From assembly GCF_000971175.1 (NCBI RefSeq), contig NZ_BBLY01000005.1:124001-188000 (forward strand): a stretch of 64,000 nucleotides of DNA. Direction: 5' to 3'. Positions 24,587-34,900 of this stretch are shown piece by piece; positions within the stretch are counted from its first letter, which is position 1, and the number at the start of each line of letters is the position of its first letter. This DNA is from Demequina pelophila. Lineage in GTDB: Bacteria; Actinomycetota; Actinomycetes; Actinomycetales; Demequinaceae. A program made the position numbers and the translations under genes. A model generated the notes under the pieces. The model saw only the letters and a program-made list of their open reading frames with translations, did not search any database and was not told the origin of the DNA.

Positions 24587-26569
24587 TCAGTGCGCGGCGA
24601 CGATCTCCAGGATGTCGAGCCCGTACTTGTCGAGCTTCGAGGCGCCCACGCCGCCCACCTGGGCGAGGTCGCCCAGCGTGCCGGGCCGACGCTGCGCGAT
24701 CTCGACGAGCGACGAGTCGACGAGGACGGTGAAGGCGGGCTTGGAGGTCTCCTGCGCGATCGCGAGGCGCCACTTCTTGAGCGACTCGAACAACCGCAGC
24801 TCCTCGGGCCCCAGGTCCGCGAGCTGCGAGGACGCGGACCGGCGCTGCTGGCGCGCGGGCCGCGCGTCGGGCCACTGGCGCTCGAGGAAGCGGGTGCGCT
24901 TGCGGGTGCCGCGGCCGCCGGCCTTGCGCGAGCGGGCGAAGCTGAGCGTGAGGTGCTCGCGGGCGCGCGTGATCGCCACGTAGAGCAGGCGCTTCTCCTC
25001 CTCGACGGCCTCGGGGGTCTCCGCGTGGGTGATGGGCAGCAGCCCCTCCGAGCAGCCGATGATGAACACCGCGTCCCACTCGAGGCCCTTCGCCGCGTGC
25101 ATCGACGTGAGCGTGACGCCCTCGACGGCCGGGGCGTGCTGCGCCTGCGCGCGCTCGGCCAGGTGCTCGACGAACTCGCGCAGGGTCGCGCCCGCCCCGA
25201 CGTCCGTGGCGAGGTCGTCGGCCAGGTTCACGAGCGCCTGGAGCGCGTCCCAGCGCTCGCGGACGGCGCCGCGCGCGGCGGGGGGCTCCTCGGACCAGCC
25301 CAGGTCCATGAGCGTCTCGCGCACCCGCTCGCCCAGCGGGCGGTCGTCGGCGGCGACGGCGGCGCCGCGCAGCAGCACCACCGCGCGCTTGACCTCGTCG
25401 CGGTCGAAGAACCGCTGCCCGCCGCGCACCAGGTAGCCGATGCCGTGCTCGGCCAGCGCCTCCTCGACCGCCTCGGACTGGCTGTTCATGCGGTACAGCA
25501 CCGCGATCTCCGAGGCGGGCACGCCCGCCGCCATGAGCCGCGCGATGCCGGCGGCGACGCCCTGGGCCTCCGCCGCATCGTCCTCGAAGGCCTTGTAGTC
25601 GGGGGCTGGGCCCGACGGGCGCTGGGCTTGCAGCTCGACGCCCGTGGACGCCGCGCCGCGAACGTGCATGAGCTCGTTCGCGAGGCGCACCACCTGCGGG
25701 GTCGAGCGGTAGTCGCGCACCAGGCGGACCTGGGTCGCGTCCGGATAGGTGCGGCCGAAGCCCAGCAGGTGGCTGGGGGTCGCGCCGGCGAAGGAGTAGA
25801 TGGTCTGCGCCGGGTCGCCCACCACGCAGAGCTCCCGCCGCCCGCCCAGCCAGCGGGTGAGCAGCTCCTGCTGCAGCGGCGAGACGTCCTGGTACTCGTC
25901 CACCACGAAGTGGCGGTACTGGCGGCGGATCTGGTCGCCCACCTCCGGGAAGCGGGTGAGGATGTCGACGAGCAGCAGCAGGATGTCCTCGAAGTCGAGC
26001 GCCACCGCGTCCGTCTTCGCGTCCTCGTACGCGCGCATGACATCGACGACCTGCGCCGGCGCGAGGCCGGCCGGGGCGGGCCGGCCCAGCCGGGCGATCT
26101 CCGCGGCGTAGTCGGACGGGCTCACCAGCGACACCTTCGACCACTCGATCTCGGAGGCGAGGTCGCGCACGGCCATGCGGTCGGGGTTGACGCCCACCGC
26201 GTGCGCCGCCCGGCCCACCAGCTGCGCCTTGTGCTCGAGCAGGCGCGGCATCTGGCCGCCCACGGCCTCGGGCCAGAAGTAGCTGAGCTGGCGCAGCGCG
26301 GCGGCGTGGAAGGTGCGCGCCTGCACGCCGGCGACGCCCAGGCCGCGCAGGCGCTGGCGCATCTCCCCCGCCGCGCGGGCGGTGAAGGTGACGGCGAGCA
26401 CCGACTGCGGAGCGTAGGCGCTCACCCGCACGCCGTAGGCGATGCGGTGCGTGATCGCACGGGTCTTGCCCGTGCCCGCGCCGGCGAGCACGCACACGGG
26501 CCCGTGCAGGGCGGTGGCGACCTCCCGCTGTTCGGGGTCGAGGGCGTCGAGGATCTGGTCTGCGGACAT
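24587..26569 (-). CDS. uvrD2: UvrD2-type SF1 DNA helicase with HRDC domain
   Basis: A 660-residue 3'-5' helicase of the UvrD/PcrA family. Walker A is GAGTGKTRAITHR, motif II VVDEYQD and motif VI VAITRAREHLTLSF. A C-terminal HRDC domain (about 590-660; LKKWRLAIAQETSKPAF, LGDLAQVGGVGASKLDKYG) identifies UvrD2. Mycobacterial UvrD2 has a four-cysteine motif between motor and HRDC; this protein has no cysteine pair there. ATG chosen because GACAAT lies 7 nt upstream (leaderless). Located upstream of nudC-adnBA as in mycobacteria. Confidence 0.93.
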   Translation of the reverse strand: MSADQILDALDPEQREVATALHGPVCVLAGAGTGKTRAITHRIAYGVRVSAYAPQSVLAVTFTARAAGEMRQRLRGLGVAGVQARTFHAAALRQLSYFWPEAVGGQMPRLLEHKAQLVGRAAHAVGVNPDRMAVRDLASEIEWSKVSLVSPSDYAAEIARLGRPAPAGLAPAQVVDVMRAYEDAKTDAVALDFEDILLLLVDILTRFPEVGDQIRRQYRHFVVDEYQDVSPLQQELLTRWLGGRRELCVVGDPAQTIYSFAGATPSHLLGFGRTYPDATQVRLVRDYRSTPQVVRLANELMHVRGAASTGVELQAQRPSGPAPDYKAFEDDAAEAQGVAAGIARLMAAGVPASEIAVLYRMNSQSEAVEEALAEHGIGYLVRGGQRFFDRDEVKRAVVLLRGAAVAADDRPLGERVRETLMDLGWSEEPPAARGAVRERWDALQALVNLADDLATDVGAGATLREFVEHLAERAQAQHAPAVEGVTLTSMHAAKGLEWDAVFIIGCSEGLLPITHAETPEAVEEEKRLLYVAITRAREHLTLSFARSRKAGGRGTRKRTRFLERQWPDARPARQQRRSASSQLADLGPEELRLFESLKKWRLAIAQETSKPAFTVLVDSSLVEIAQRRPGTLGDLAQVGGVGASKLDKYGLDILEIVAAH

Positions 26570-26576
26570 CCCCGCC

Positions 26577-26582
26577 ATTGTC
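26577..26582 (-). promoter_or_regulatory. -10 box (GACAAT) of uvrD2
   Basis: GACAAT, 7-nt spacer, ATG at 26569; leaderless arrangement. Confidence 0.5.
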
Positions 26583-26670
26583 TCAGGGGCCGCCGACACT
26601 CCCGCCGGTCATCCCCCGTCGCGCCCGTCGCATCTGGGCGCGGAGCGCCCGGGGACGATGCGCGGTCGGG

Positions 26671-27594
26671 TCAGACGTCGACCGGACCGTCCGCGCGGGG
26701 CTCGGGCAGCGGGCCGCCGTACCAGTCCTCGAGCATGCGCCGGGCGACCGAGCCCTTGGGCGCGAGCACGATCTGGCCGTCGCCCACGAGCCCGGGCACG
26801 TCCTCGCGCGCGACGAAGCGCGCCTCGGAGATCTCGATCCCGTCGACCGTGACGTCGGCGGAGGCGGCGCGCGCCCGGAACGCGACCATCACCGAGGCGG
26901 GGAATGGCCACGGCTGCGAGCCCAGGTACTCGAGGTCGGTGAGGTCCAGCGACGCCTCCTCGGAGACCTCGCGGTGGACGGCCTGCTCGAAGGTCTCCCC
27001 CGGCTCGACGTATCCGGCGAGGTGGGAGAAGCGCCGCGGCGACCAGTGCGAGGCGTGGGCCAGGAGCAGGCGGTCGTCGGGATCGGTGATCGCGACGATG
27101 ATCGCGGGGTCCGTGCGCGGGTAGTGGTCGCGGCCGCACGGCTCGCAGCGGCGCACCCAGCCGCCCTGCGACGGCTCGGTGGGGACGCCGCACAGCGAGC
27201 AGCGCGGGTGGGTCGCGTGCCACGCGGCGATCGCGACGGCCGTGGTCGCGAGCTCGTGGTCCCGCGCGCCCTCCACGCCGCGGTCCCAGAAGCCGGCGAG
27301 CAGGTCGCGCAGGCCGCGCATGCGGTCCCCGCCGATGCCGTCGTAGTCGGAGCCGAACGAGGCGTCGACCGGCACGAGCCCGACGAGCGGACGGTCCCGC
27401 TCCCGCCCCAGGTAGATGCGCAGCGAGGCCTCGGGCTGGTCCGCCGGGGCCAGCTCGACGAGCCTTCCGTCGGCGGCGAGCACGCGACCGTCGCGGACGA
27501 CGATCGCGTCGCAGGCGTCGAGGTCGACCGCCTCGCGGCCGGCCGCATCGCGGTCGATGATCATGGGGACGTCGAGCGGCCACGGATTCCTCAC
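26671..27594 (-). CDS. nudC: NAD(H) pyrophosphatase / RNA decapping Nudix hydrolase NudC
   Basis: A 307-residue Nudix enzyme that hydrolyses NADH to NMNH and AMP and, in bacteria tested, removes NAD caps from RNA. It has an N-terminal domain, a zinc ribbon with two CxxC pairs (CSLC, CEPC) near residues 125-145, and a Nudix box GYVEPGETFEQAVHREVSEE. The NudC-specific motif SQPWPFP follows. The Nudix box ends EEAS, where EExG is usual. GTG start 6 nt after TACGGT (leaderless). Confidence 0.93.
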   Translation of the reverse strand: MRNPWPLDVPMIIDRDAAGREAVDLDACDAIVVRDGRVLAADGRLVELAPADQPEASLRIYLGRERDRPLVGLVPVDASFGSDYDGIGGDRMRGLRDLLAGFWDRGVEGARDHELATTAVAIAAWHATHPRCSLCGVPTEPSQGGWVRRCEPCGRDHYPRTDPAIIVAITDPDDRLLLAHASHWSPRRFSHLAGYVEPGETFEQAVHREVSEEASLDLTDLEYLGSQPWPFPASVMVAFRARAASADVTVDGIEISEARFVAREDVPGLVGDGQIVLAPKGSVARRMLEDWYGGPLPEPRADGPVDV

Positions 27595-27600
27595 CCTTGC

Positions 27601-27606
27601 ACCGTA
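27601..27606 (-). promoter_or_regulatory. -10 box (TACGGT) of nudC
   Basis: TACGGT, 6-nt spacer, GTG at 27594; leaderless arrangement. Confidence 0.55.
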
Positions 27607-27675
27607 CCGCCGGGGGCGCGGGCGCGGCACGCAGGCCGTACGGCGTGGAGCGTGGCGTCCGGGACCATTGGGCTC

Positions 27676-27681
27676 TACGGT
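27676..27681 (+). promoter_or_regulatory. -10 box (TACGGT) of the Mph-like kinase
   Basis: TACGGT, 6-nt spacer, GTG at 27688; leaderless and divergent from nudC. Confidence 0.55.
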
Positions 27682-27687
27682 GAGCCT

Positions 27688-28608
27688 GTGCCACGTTCAC
27701 CGCTCGCGCTCGCCGCTCTGGCGTCCGTCGCCGTGCCCGGGCTCGACGTCTACGACGTCCTGCGCAGCCCCCACGCGGACGCGGACTTCGACGTGGTGGT
27801 CGTCAAGGACGCCACCGGCACCCGGTGGATCGTGCGCGCCCCCAAGCGCGCCGCCGCGGGCGCCGCGCTCGAGGCGGAGAAGGGCCTGCTGTCCGCCCTG
27901 GGCCGCGCCAAGGAGGCGGGGCTGGTCACGTTCGACGTGCCGCATCCCGTGGGCGCCGCCGAGGTCTCGGGCGACGAGGGCCGCGCGATCGTCTACACCG
28001 AGGTGCGCGGCGCGCAGCTGATGCTGCCCGCGCTCGAGCCGGGCCCCGGCCTGGCCGCCGCGCTCGGACGCACGCTCGCGCAGATCCACGAGCTTCCCAT
28101 CGCGCTGGTCGAGGACCAGGGACTGCCCTCGTACACGGCCGACGACTACCGTCAGCGCCGCCTCGCCGAGCTCGACGCCGGCATCCAGACCGGGAAGGTG
28201 CCGCCGCGACTCGCGGACCGCTGGGAGCACCAGCTGGAGAACGTCTCCTGGTGGCGCTTCGACCCGACCGTGGTCCACGGCGACATGGGCGAACACCAGA
28301 TCTTCATCGCCGACGGCGACGTCGTGGGCATCGTCGACTGGATGGACGCGCGCGTCGCGGATCCCGCGGACGACCTCGCGTGGCTGGTCGCCGCCGCGCC
28401 CGAGGACGTGGTCGACTCCGTCCTCGAGGCGTACACCATGGCCCGACGCGAACTGCGCGACCCGCACCTGCTCGACCGCGCGCGCCTCGCGTCGGAGATG
28501 GCGCTCATGCGCTGGATGATGTTCGGCGTGCGCACGGACAACCCGGACGTGGTCGCCGACGGCGAGGGCATGCTCGCCGACCTCGAGGCGCTGCTCTTCG
28601 AGGACTGA
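27688..28608 (+). CDS. APH-family kinase, macrolide 2'-phosphotransferase-like
   Basis: A 306-residue aminoglycoside/macrolide phosphotransferase-fold kinase. The catalytic loop reads VVHGDMGEHQIFI, with His-Gly-Asp and a His where the usual Asn stands. This HGDxxxxH form, followed by VGIVDWMDARVADPADDLAW, is the version found in Mph macrolide phosphotransferases. A regulator or leader peptide typical of inducible resistance genes is not present. It has the same GC content as its neighbours, so it looks chromosomal, not recently acquired. The true substrate is unknown. Confidence 0.8.
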   Translation: MPRSPLALAALASVAVPGLDVYDVLRSPHADADFDVVVVKDATGTRWIVRAPKRAAAGAALEAEKGLLSALGRAKEAGLVTFDVPHPVGAAEVSGDEGRAIVYTEVRGAQLMLPALEPGPGLAAALGRTLAQIHELPIALVEDQGLPSYTADDYRQRRLAELDAGIQTGKVPPRLADRWEHQLENVSWWRFDPTVVHGDMGEHQIFIADGDVVGIVDWMDARVADPADDLAWLVAAAPEDVVDSVLEAYTMARRELRDPHLLDRARLASEMALMRWMMFGVRTDNPDVVADGEGMLADLEALLFED

Positions 28609-28656
28609 CCCCCAGGGCGAGGACTGACCTCCAGGGCGAGGACTGACCCCCGGGGC
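28600..28656. repeat. 19-bp tandem repeat across the stop of the Mph-like gene
   Basis: Three units of GAGGACTGACCCCCAGGGC (28600-28618, 28619-28637, 28638-28656) with one or two substitutions. The first unit carries the gene's last codons and TGA, so the stop is duplicated downstream twice. Confidence 0.9.
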
Positions 28657-28668
28657 GGCTGCCCGCCG

Positions 28669-31600
28669 TCAGCCCGCCGCTCCTCCCCGCACGAGCTCCT
28701 CGATCTCCTCGCGCGTCGCCAGCCGCTCCGGGCTCGCGGTGACCCCCGCGCCCACGTAGTGGAAGGCGGCGTCCACCTCGTCGACGTCCACGCCGGTCCA
28801 CTCCGCCCACGCGAGCCGGTAGACGGCCAGCTGCACCTCCCGCGCGGCCCGCTCCTCGGGGTCGCGCGGCGGCCGCCCGGACTTCCAGTCGACCACCGTC
28901 ACGCGCTCGAGCCCGCCCCCCGGCGGGAACACCGCGTCGATGCGCGAGCGGACGGTGACGCCCGCGACGGGCACCTCGACGTCGACCTCCACGTGCGAGG
29001 GCGTGCGTCCCGCCCAGGGGCTCGCCTCGAACGCCTCCTTGAGCGCCTCGAGGTCGGCGTCGTCCTCGCCCGGGCCCAGGTCGTCGAGCTCGAGCAGCGG
29101 CACGTGGCCGTACCTCGACTCGATCCACGCGTGCAGGCGGCTGCCTCGCTGCGCCGCCGGGGTGGGCTCCGACGGCAGCGGCCGTCGCAGCTGCGCGATG
29201 AACGCGGCACGGTCGCGCCGGAGCGCGACCAGCGCGGAGGTGCTGAGGTGCGCGGGCGTGTCGACCTGGCCCACGGCGGCGGCGCGCTCCGCTCGCTCGG
29301 CGAGCATCGCCGCGATCCGCGGTCCGTGCGGCAGGGAGTCCCAGCCCTCCCCGTCCGCGGGGGACGCGGCGAGCTCGTCACGGACCTGTGCCGCGAGCTC
29401 CCGGCGCGCGAGCTGTGCGGGCGTGGGCGCCGCGGGCCAGTCCGCCTCCCGCACGTGCGCGTCGACCGTGGCGCCCTCCTCGGGACGCGGCGCCCAGTCC
29501 GCGTCCGACACGAGGCCCCGCTCGACCAGTTCGCGCAGGTAGATGGACGGCTCCCGGGCGGTCTTCCCGCCCGCGTACCAGGAGCCCGACAGCAGCACGT
29601 GGGAGCGGGCGCGGGTCACCGCGACGTAGAACAGCCGCCTCTCCTCGTCGACGCGGTGCTCGCCGCACTCGCGCTCGAAGTCCCCGATGGTGGCGCTCAG
29701 CCCGGCGTGATCCGCCGCCTCGCGCCAGCACCACTCGGGCAGGTCCGCGCGGTCGAGCCGCAGCTCGTACGGCAGCTCGATGCCGCCGCGCCAGCCGGGA
29801 TCCGTGTAGTAGTCACGGTTCTTGGTGGGCGCGTTGACCTTGGGGAAGTGTCCGTCCACCAGGCCGGGCACGGCCACGACGTCCCATTCGAGGCCCTTCG
29901 CGGCGTGGACGGTGAGGATCTGCACCGCGCCGGGCTCGGGATCCTTGACGGGCATCTCGAGCCCGCCCTCCTCGTCGCGCGCGGCCTCGAGCCACGCGAG
30001 GAAGGCACCGAGGGTCGCCCGGTCCGCGCCGGCGGCGAACTGCCGGGCCGCGTCGACGAACGCGTCGACGTTGCGGGCCGCGCGTCCGTCGGGGCGGGCG
30101 ACGGCGGCCTCGATGTCGAGGCCCCAGGCGCGCTCGGCCGCGAGTACCAGCTCGGGCAGGCTCAGATAGGTGCGCGTGCGGATCGCCTCGACCGCCGTCT
30201 GCAGCCGCGCGAGCCGCTCCCGGGCGGCCTGGGTGAGGGAGCGGCCGTCCCGCGAGCACCAGCCCGCCGGCGGCGGGGACGCGAGCGCGTCGACCAGGCT
30301 CGCGTCGTCCTCGCGCTGGTCGCGCGGGCCGGCGAGTTCGCGCGCCCAGTCGTACAGGGCGGCGAGGTCGCGGATGCCCAGCGCGAGCCGCTCGGAGGTG
30401 AGCAGCCGCATCGCGGCGTCGCCGCGCGACGGGTCGTGGGCGACCTCGAGGAGCGCGACCAGGTCCGACACCTCCGGGGTGTCCACGAGACCGCCGAGGC
30501 CGACCACCTCGTAGTCGATCCCGGCCTCCGCGAGCGCCTCCACGATGGGCCCGAACTGGACGCGTCGGCGGCACAGGACCGCGGCCTCGTACGGCTTCTC
30601 GCGTGCCGGAAGCTCGGCGAGGCGCGCGCGCAGGTAGGCGACCACCGCGTCGGCCTCCGCGACGTGATCCGCGGCCATGAGCGCCTCGACGCCCGGCGCG
30701 GCGCGGACCGGCTCCGGGGTCCCCAGGTACTCCGACCGGGACCGCAGCGGCAGCACCTCGACCCGGGAGCCCTCGCGCAGCGGCGCCGCCGCCGCGTTGG
30801 CGGCGGCCAGGACCGGGCCCTCGTTGCGCCACGACACGGACAGCGTGGCCTGCACGACGTCGCGGCCGTGCGCGAACTCGTCGACGAACATGGGCAGCGC
30901 CGACTCGGAGGCGCCGCGGAAGCCGTAGATCGCCTGGTTGGGGTCGCCGACGGCCATGACGTGGCGCTCCGCGCCGAACAGCTCCGCGAAGAGCCGCAAC
31001 TGGCCGGGCGACGTGTCCTGGAACTCGTCGAGCAGGATGGCGCGGTAGCGGCCGCGCTCGGTGGCGCGGACCGCGTCGAGGCGCGCGAGCTCGGCGGCGT
31101 AGGCCACCTGGTCCGCGAAGTCGAGCTGCGACGCGTCGCGCTTGCGGCGCTGGAACTCCTCTGCCAGCTGGGACACGGCCGCCAGGGTGCGCAGCTTCGC
31201 GATGTTCTTGGCGTGCCCGTTGGGGGTGCCGTTGCGGGTCTCGAGCGGGCCGGGCCGGTCGTCGTCGGCCTTCTTGGGCAGCGCGGCGAGGGCCTGGTAC
31301 GACTGCTCGGCCCAGCGCCGCAGCCGCGTCGGCGTGCACGCGTGGTCGCGCAGCTGTCCCGCGAGCTTCGTCACCGCCTTCGTCACGGTGCTGACGGCCG
31401 CGTCCGTGTCGAGCGGACCGCTCCACGTGCGCGCCACGTCGTCCGCGAGCTGCCACAGGGCGGCCGCGGTGAGCGTGGTCGCGTCGGGGTCGATGCCCAG
31501 GCGCAGCCCGTGCTCGGCGACCAGCTGGGCCGAGTAGCCGTTGTACGTGGACACGGACGCGGGCGGCCGCGCGGGGTCCTCGCCGAACACGGCGGCGATC

Positions 31601-31911
31601 CGCTCCTCCGCGCGCTCCGCGATCTCCGCCGCGGCCTTGCGGGTGAACGTGAGACACAGGATCTCGTCCGGCGTGATGGGCGTGCCGAAGACCTCCTCCG
31701 CGTGGTCGAGGAGGTACACGATCCGCATGGACAGGGTCTCGGTCTTTCCGGAGCCCGCGCCGGCCACCACGAGCATGGGGTCGAGCCCGGCACCGATGAC
31801 CCGCGCCTGCTCCGGGGTGGGCGGCCGGCCGGGCGTGAGGATCTCCGCGAGTTCCTCGATCGGGCGTGCCCGGCCGGGCACCAGCCCGTCGTCGAGCGCC
31901 TGGGCGGTCAT
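28669..31911 (-). CDS. adnB: Helicase-nuclease subunit AdnB
   Basis: A 1080-residue subunit of the actinobacterial AdnAB double-strand-break resection motor-nuclease. The UvrD-type motor has Walker A GAGSGKTETLSMR (about 51-63), DEFQDTSPGQ and VAVTRARSHVLLSG. The C-terminal RecB-type nuclease has RGSRLHAWIE, IDAVF, VVDWKSGRP and the QLAVYRLAW motif. All motor residues are intact, consistent with AdnB being the driving motor in mycobacteria. Its ATG overlaps the adnA stop by 4 nt (ATGA), which couples their translation. Confidence 0.95.
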   Translation of the reverse strand: MTAQALDDGLVPGRARPIEELAEILTPGRPPTPEQARVIGAGLDPMLVVAGAGSGKTETLSMRIVYLLDHAEEVFGTPITPDEILCLTFTRKAAAEIAERAEERIAAVFGEDPARPPASVSTYNGYSAQLVAEHGLRLGIDPDATTLTAAALWQLADDVARTWSGPLDTDAAVSTVTKAVTKLAGQLRDHACTPTRLRRWAEQSYQALAALPKKADDDRPGPLETRNGTPNGHAKNIAKLRTLAAVSQLAEEFQRRKRDASQLDFADQVAYAAELARLDAVRATERGRYRAILLDEFQDTSPGQLRLFAELFGAERHVMAVGDPNQAIYGFRGASESALPMFVDEFAHGRDVVQATLSVSWRNEGPVLAAANAAAAPLREGSRVEVLPLRSRSEYLGTPEPVRAAPGVEALMAADHVAEADAVVAYLRARLAELPAREKPYEAAVLCRRRVQFGPIVEALAEAGIDYEVVGLGGLVDTPEVSDLVALLEVAHDPSRGDAAMRLLTSERLALGIRDLAALYDWARELAGPRDQREDDASLVDALASPPPAGWCSRDGRSLTQAARERLARLQTAVEAIRTRTYLSLPELVLAAERAWGLDIEAAVARPDGRAARNVDAFVDAARQFAAGADRATLGAFLAWLEAARDEEGGLEMPVKDPEPGAVQILTVHAAKGLEWDVVAVPGLVDGHFPKVNAPTKNRDYYTDPGWRGGIELPYELRLDRADLPEWCWREAADHAGLSATIGDFERECGEHRVDEERRLFYVAVTRARSHVLLSGSWYAGGKTAREPSIYLRELVERGLVSDADWAPRPEEGATVDAHVREADWPAAPTPAQLARRELAAQVRDELAASPADGEGWDSLPHGPRIAAMLAERAERAAAVGQVDTPAHLSTSALVALRRDRAAFIAQLRRPLPSEPTPAAQRGSRLHAWIESRYGHVPLLELDDLGPGEDDADLEALKEAFEASPWAGRTPSHVEVDVEVPVAGVTVRSRIDAVFPPGGGLERVTVVDWKSGRPPRDPEERAAREVQLAVYRLAWAEWTGVDVDEVDAAFHYVGAGVTASPERLATREEIEELVRGGAAG

Positions 31912-34900
31912 CCGTCCGTCACCTGCCTTCCGCTGGGCCACGCCGGGCACGATCGCCGCACCGGGCACGAGCCGCAGCGCTCGTTCGTCTGGGCGCGGAA
32001 CGTGGCCCGCGCCATCTGGTCGACCGCGTCCGCGAGGCGCACGGTCTCCTTCTCCACGTCGATGGGGTCCTGGTCGCGCGGCGAGGCGCCCTGCGTCGCA
32101 CCGCCCACGTACACGAGGGAGGCGCCCGACGCGCCGTCGACGCCGCGGAAGGCTCCGTGGGCGGCCGCCAGCTGGTACATCGCGAGCTGCGCGTGCTCCT
32201 GCGCGGCATCCTTGGACACCGCGGTACCGGTCTTGAGGTCGACGATGCGCGCCTCGCCGCCCGCGATCTCCACGCGGTCGGCGCTGCCGGAGATGTACGC
32301 GCGCCCCACCTCGACGCCGAACCCCTCCTCCACCCGCACCTCGTCGCAATGCACGGATGCGACATAGCCGGCGAGTCGGCGGATCATCCCGTCCGCGCGC
32401 TCGCGCAGCAGCAGGTCGGGCCAGGTGCCGCCGCCGCCCATCTCGGACCAGCGTGCGTCGAGCGCCGCCGCGAGCTGGTCGTGCGTACCGGCCGGGAGCT
32501 CCGCCGCGATCTCGTGGACGAGCGTGCCCAGGGACTGCTTCTCGCTGCTCGCGGCCTGTCCTCCGACGGACTCGAGGGCCCAGCGCAGCGGGCACGTCTC
32601 CAGCGACTCGAGCCGCGAGGGCGAGACCCGGATGCGCATGTCCTCGTCCCACATCCCCACCTCCGTGGAGGGTCCGGGGACGCCGTGCCAGTCGTCGGGG
32701 TCCGCGCCCGCGATCTCGAGCCGGGTGAGCCGCGCGAGCAGGCGCGCGTGTCCGTCGCGGTCCGCCGCCGGGAGCGCGGCCGCCTCGGCCCGCACCGCCG
32801 CGACCGCCGCGCGCAGGTCCGCCACCGGCGGGGCGGCGTCGGCCCGCTCGGCCGACACCTGGGCCGCCGCGCCGGCCCACGCGAGAAAGCGCGAGGGGCG
32901 CTCGTCGTCCCCGTCCACGCACGTGAGGATCAGGCGGCGCCGGGCGCGCGAGGCGGCCACCGCGAAGGCGCGGGTCTCGTCGTCCAGCACCGCGCGGCGC
33001 GCGGAACGCGCCGCCGCGGCGCGGCCCGCCTCCGGGATGGGCGCGCGCTCGGCGCGGCCGGCGAGCACGTCGGCCAGGTGCTGGGCCCCGAGGACGCTGT
33101 CGCGCAGGCGCAGGTCGGGCCACACGCCCTCCTCGAGGCCGGCGACCACGACGACGTCCCACTCCCGGCCCGCGGCGCCGGCGGGGGTCGCGAAGCTCAC
33201 GGTGTCGAGGGCCCGGGCGCGCGCGCCGAGCGAGTCGACGGCGAACTCCTGACCCTCGAGGTGCTCGATGAAGGACGTCACCGAGGAGCCGGGCATGCGC
33301 TCGGCGTAGAACTGGGCGGCCTTGAGCAGCGCGATGACCGCGTCGAGGTCGGCGTCGTCCCGCGCGGAGCCCGCGAGCGCCGCCGCGCGCCAGGCCTCGG
33401 CGACCCCGAGCGCCTCCCACACCGCCCAGCCGATGGCGCCGGGGGTGGCGTCCGGGAGCGCCGCCGCGGCCGCGCCGGCCGCGATCGCCCGGGTGGCCCG
33501 GGCGGCGGCCCTGGCCTCGGGGGTGGCGAGCCCGGCCCACAGCGTCGCGTCGTCGAGGGCGGCGGTGAGCAGCTCTCCCGAGGAGCGGTGGCCCTCCTCG
33601 AGACGCTCCTGGCGCACGAGGGCCCGGCGCAGGCGCCGCAGCGCGACCGGGTCGAGCCCGATGAGCCGCGATCCCAGGAGTTCCGCCGCCGCGTCCTCCT
33701 CCCAGGGCTCGGCCTCGCCGCGGGCCACCGCCGCGGCTCGCCGCATCATGGTCAGCAGCGGCGCGATGGCGGGCTCGCGGTGCAGCGCGGTGCCCTCCCC
33801 GAGGGTCTCGCACGGGATGTCCATGGCCGCGAGGTCGGCGCGCAGCTCGCGCAGCCGTCCGGTCGAGCGGGCGATGACGGCCATGCTCCCCCACGGGGTC
33901 TGCGGCCCCGTCCCGTCGCCGTGCCGGGCCGCGCGCAGCTCCGCGGCGACCGCCCGCGAGTGGGCGTGGCGATGGGCGGCGGTGAGGATCCGCACCTCGC
34001 CCGCGGCGGGCACCGGTTCGACGGCCGTGCGCGCGGACCCCTCGCCCAGCACGCCGATCCGACCCACCGTGGCCGCGGTCACGGACGCGAGCGCGCCGGA
34101 CTGACGGTGCCCCGGCCCGAGCCGGACCAGCGTCGCGCCGAGCCACCCGGGCCCCACCGCATCGGCCAGGATCGTGGGCATGGCGCCCCGGTATCCCTGC
34201 ACCGACTGGTCGGCATTGCCCAGCAGCACCAGGCGCGCGCCACGCGCCGCGAGGGCCTCGAGCAGGCTCCTGCCCGCCGCGGTGAGGTCCTGCGCATCGT
34301 CCACGATCACCAGGTCCCACGGCGGCGCGGGCGCGTCGCCCGCCCGCAGCGCGGCGGCCGCCTGCGCCACCACCACCGCGGGGTCGTAGCGCGCACCCTG
34401 GTCGGGGGTGAGCGCGCGCCACAGCAGCTGCTCGTCGTACTCGGCCATGACGACCGCGGCGGCGGCCCACTCGGGCCGGCCCACGTCGCGCCCGAGCGCC
34501 GCGAGGTCGTCGGGCGCCAGCCCGGCCTCGCTGGCGCGCATGAGCAGGTCGCGCAGCTCCGCCCGGAAGCCGGGCAGCCGCGTCGCGTCCTCCGGGATCA
34601 CGCCCGCCCAGTCCGGGCGCGCGCCGATCCCCCGGGCGTGACCCGCGAGCAGCTCGCGCAGGATCTGGTCCTGCTCCGCGCCCGTGACCAGCACCGGCGG
34701 CGGGTCGCCGGCGGCCGCGGCCCGCGCGGCGAGGACCGCGTGCGCCGCGGAGGCGGCCGTGCGCACCACGGGGGCGCCCACGGGGCGGTCGAGCAGGAGC
34801 GACACGCGGTCGCGCAGCCGCGCGGCCGCGTCGCGCGTGGCCGCGAGCACCAGGAGCCGCGACACGTCCGTGCCCCGCCGCGCCGCCTCGACCGCGACGG

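Noticed and set aside
27688-28608. Macrolide-phosphotransferase-like gene as a recently acquired resistance gene
   Set aside because: Base composition and codon use match the neighbours; no mobile element, integron or leader-peptide regulation adjoins it.
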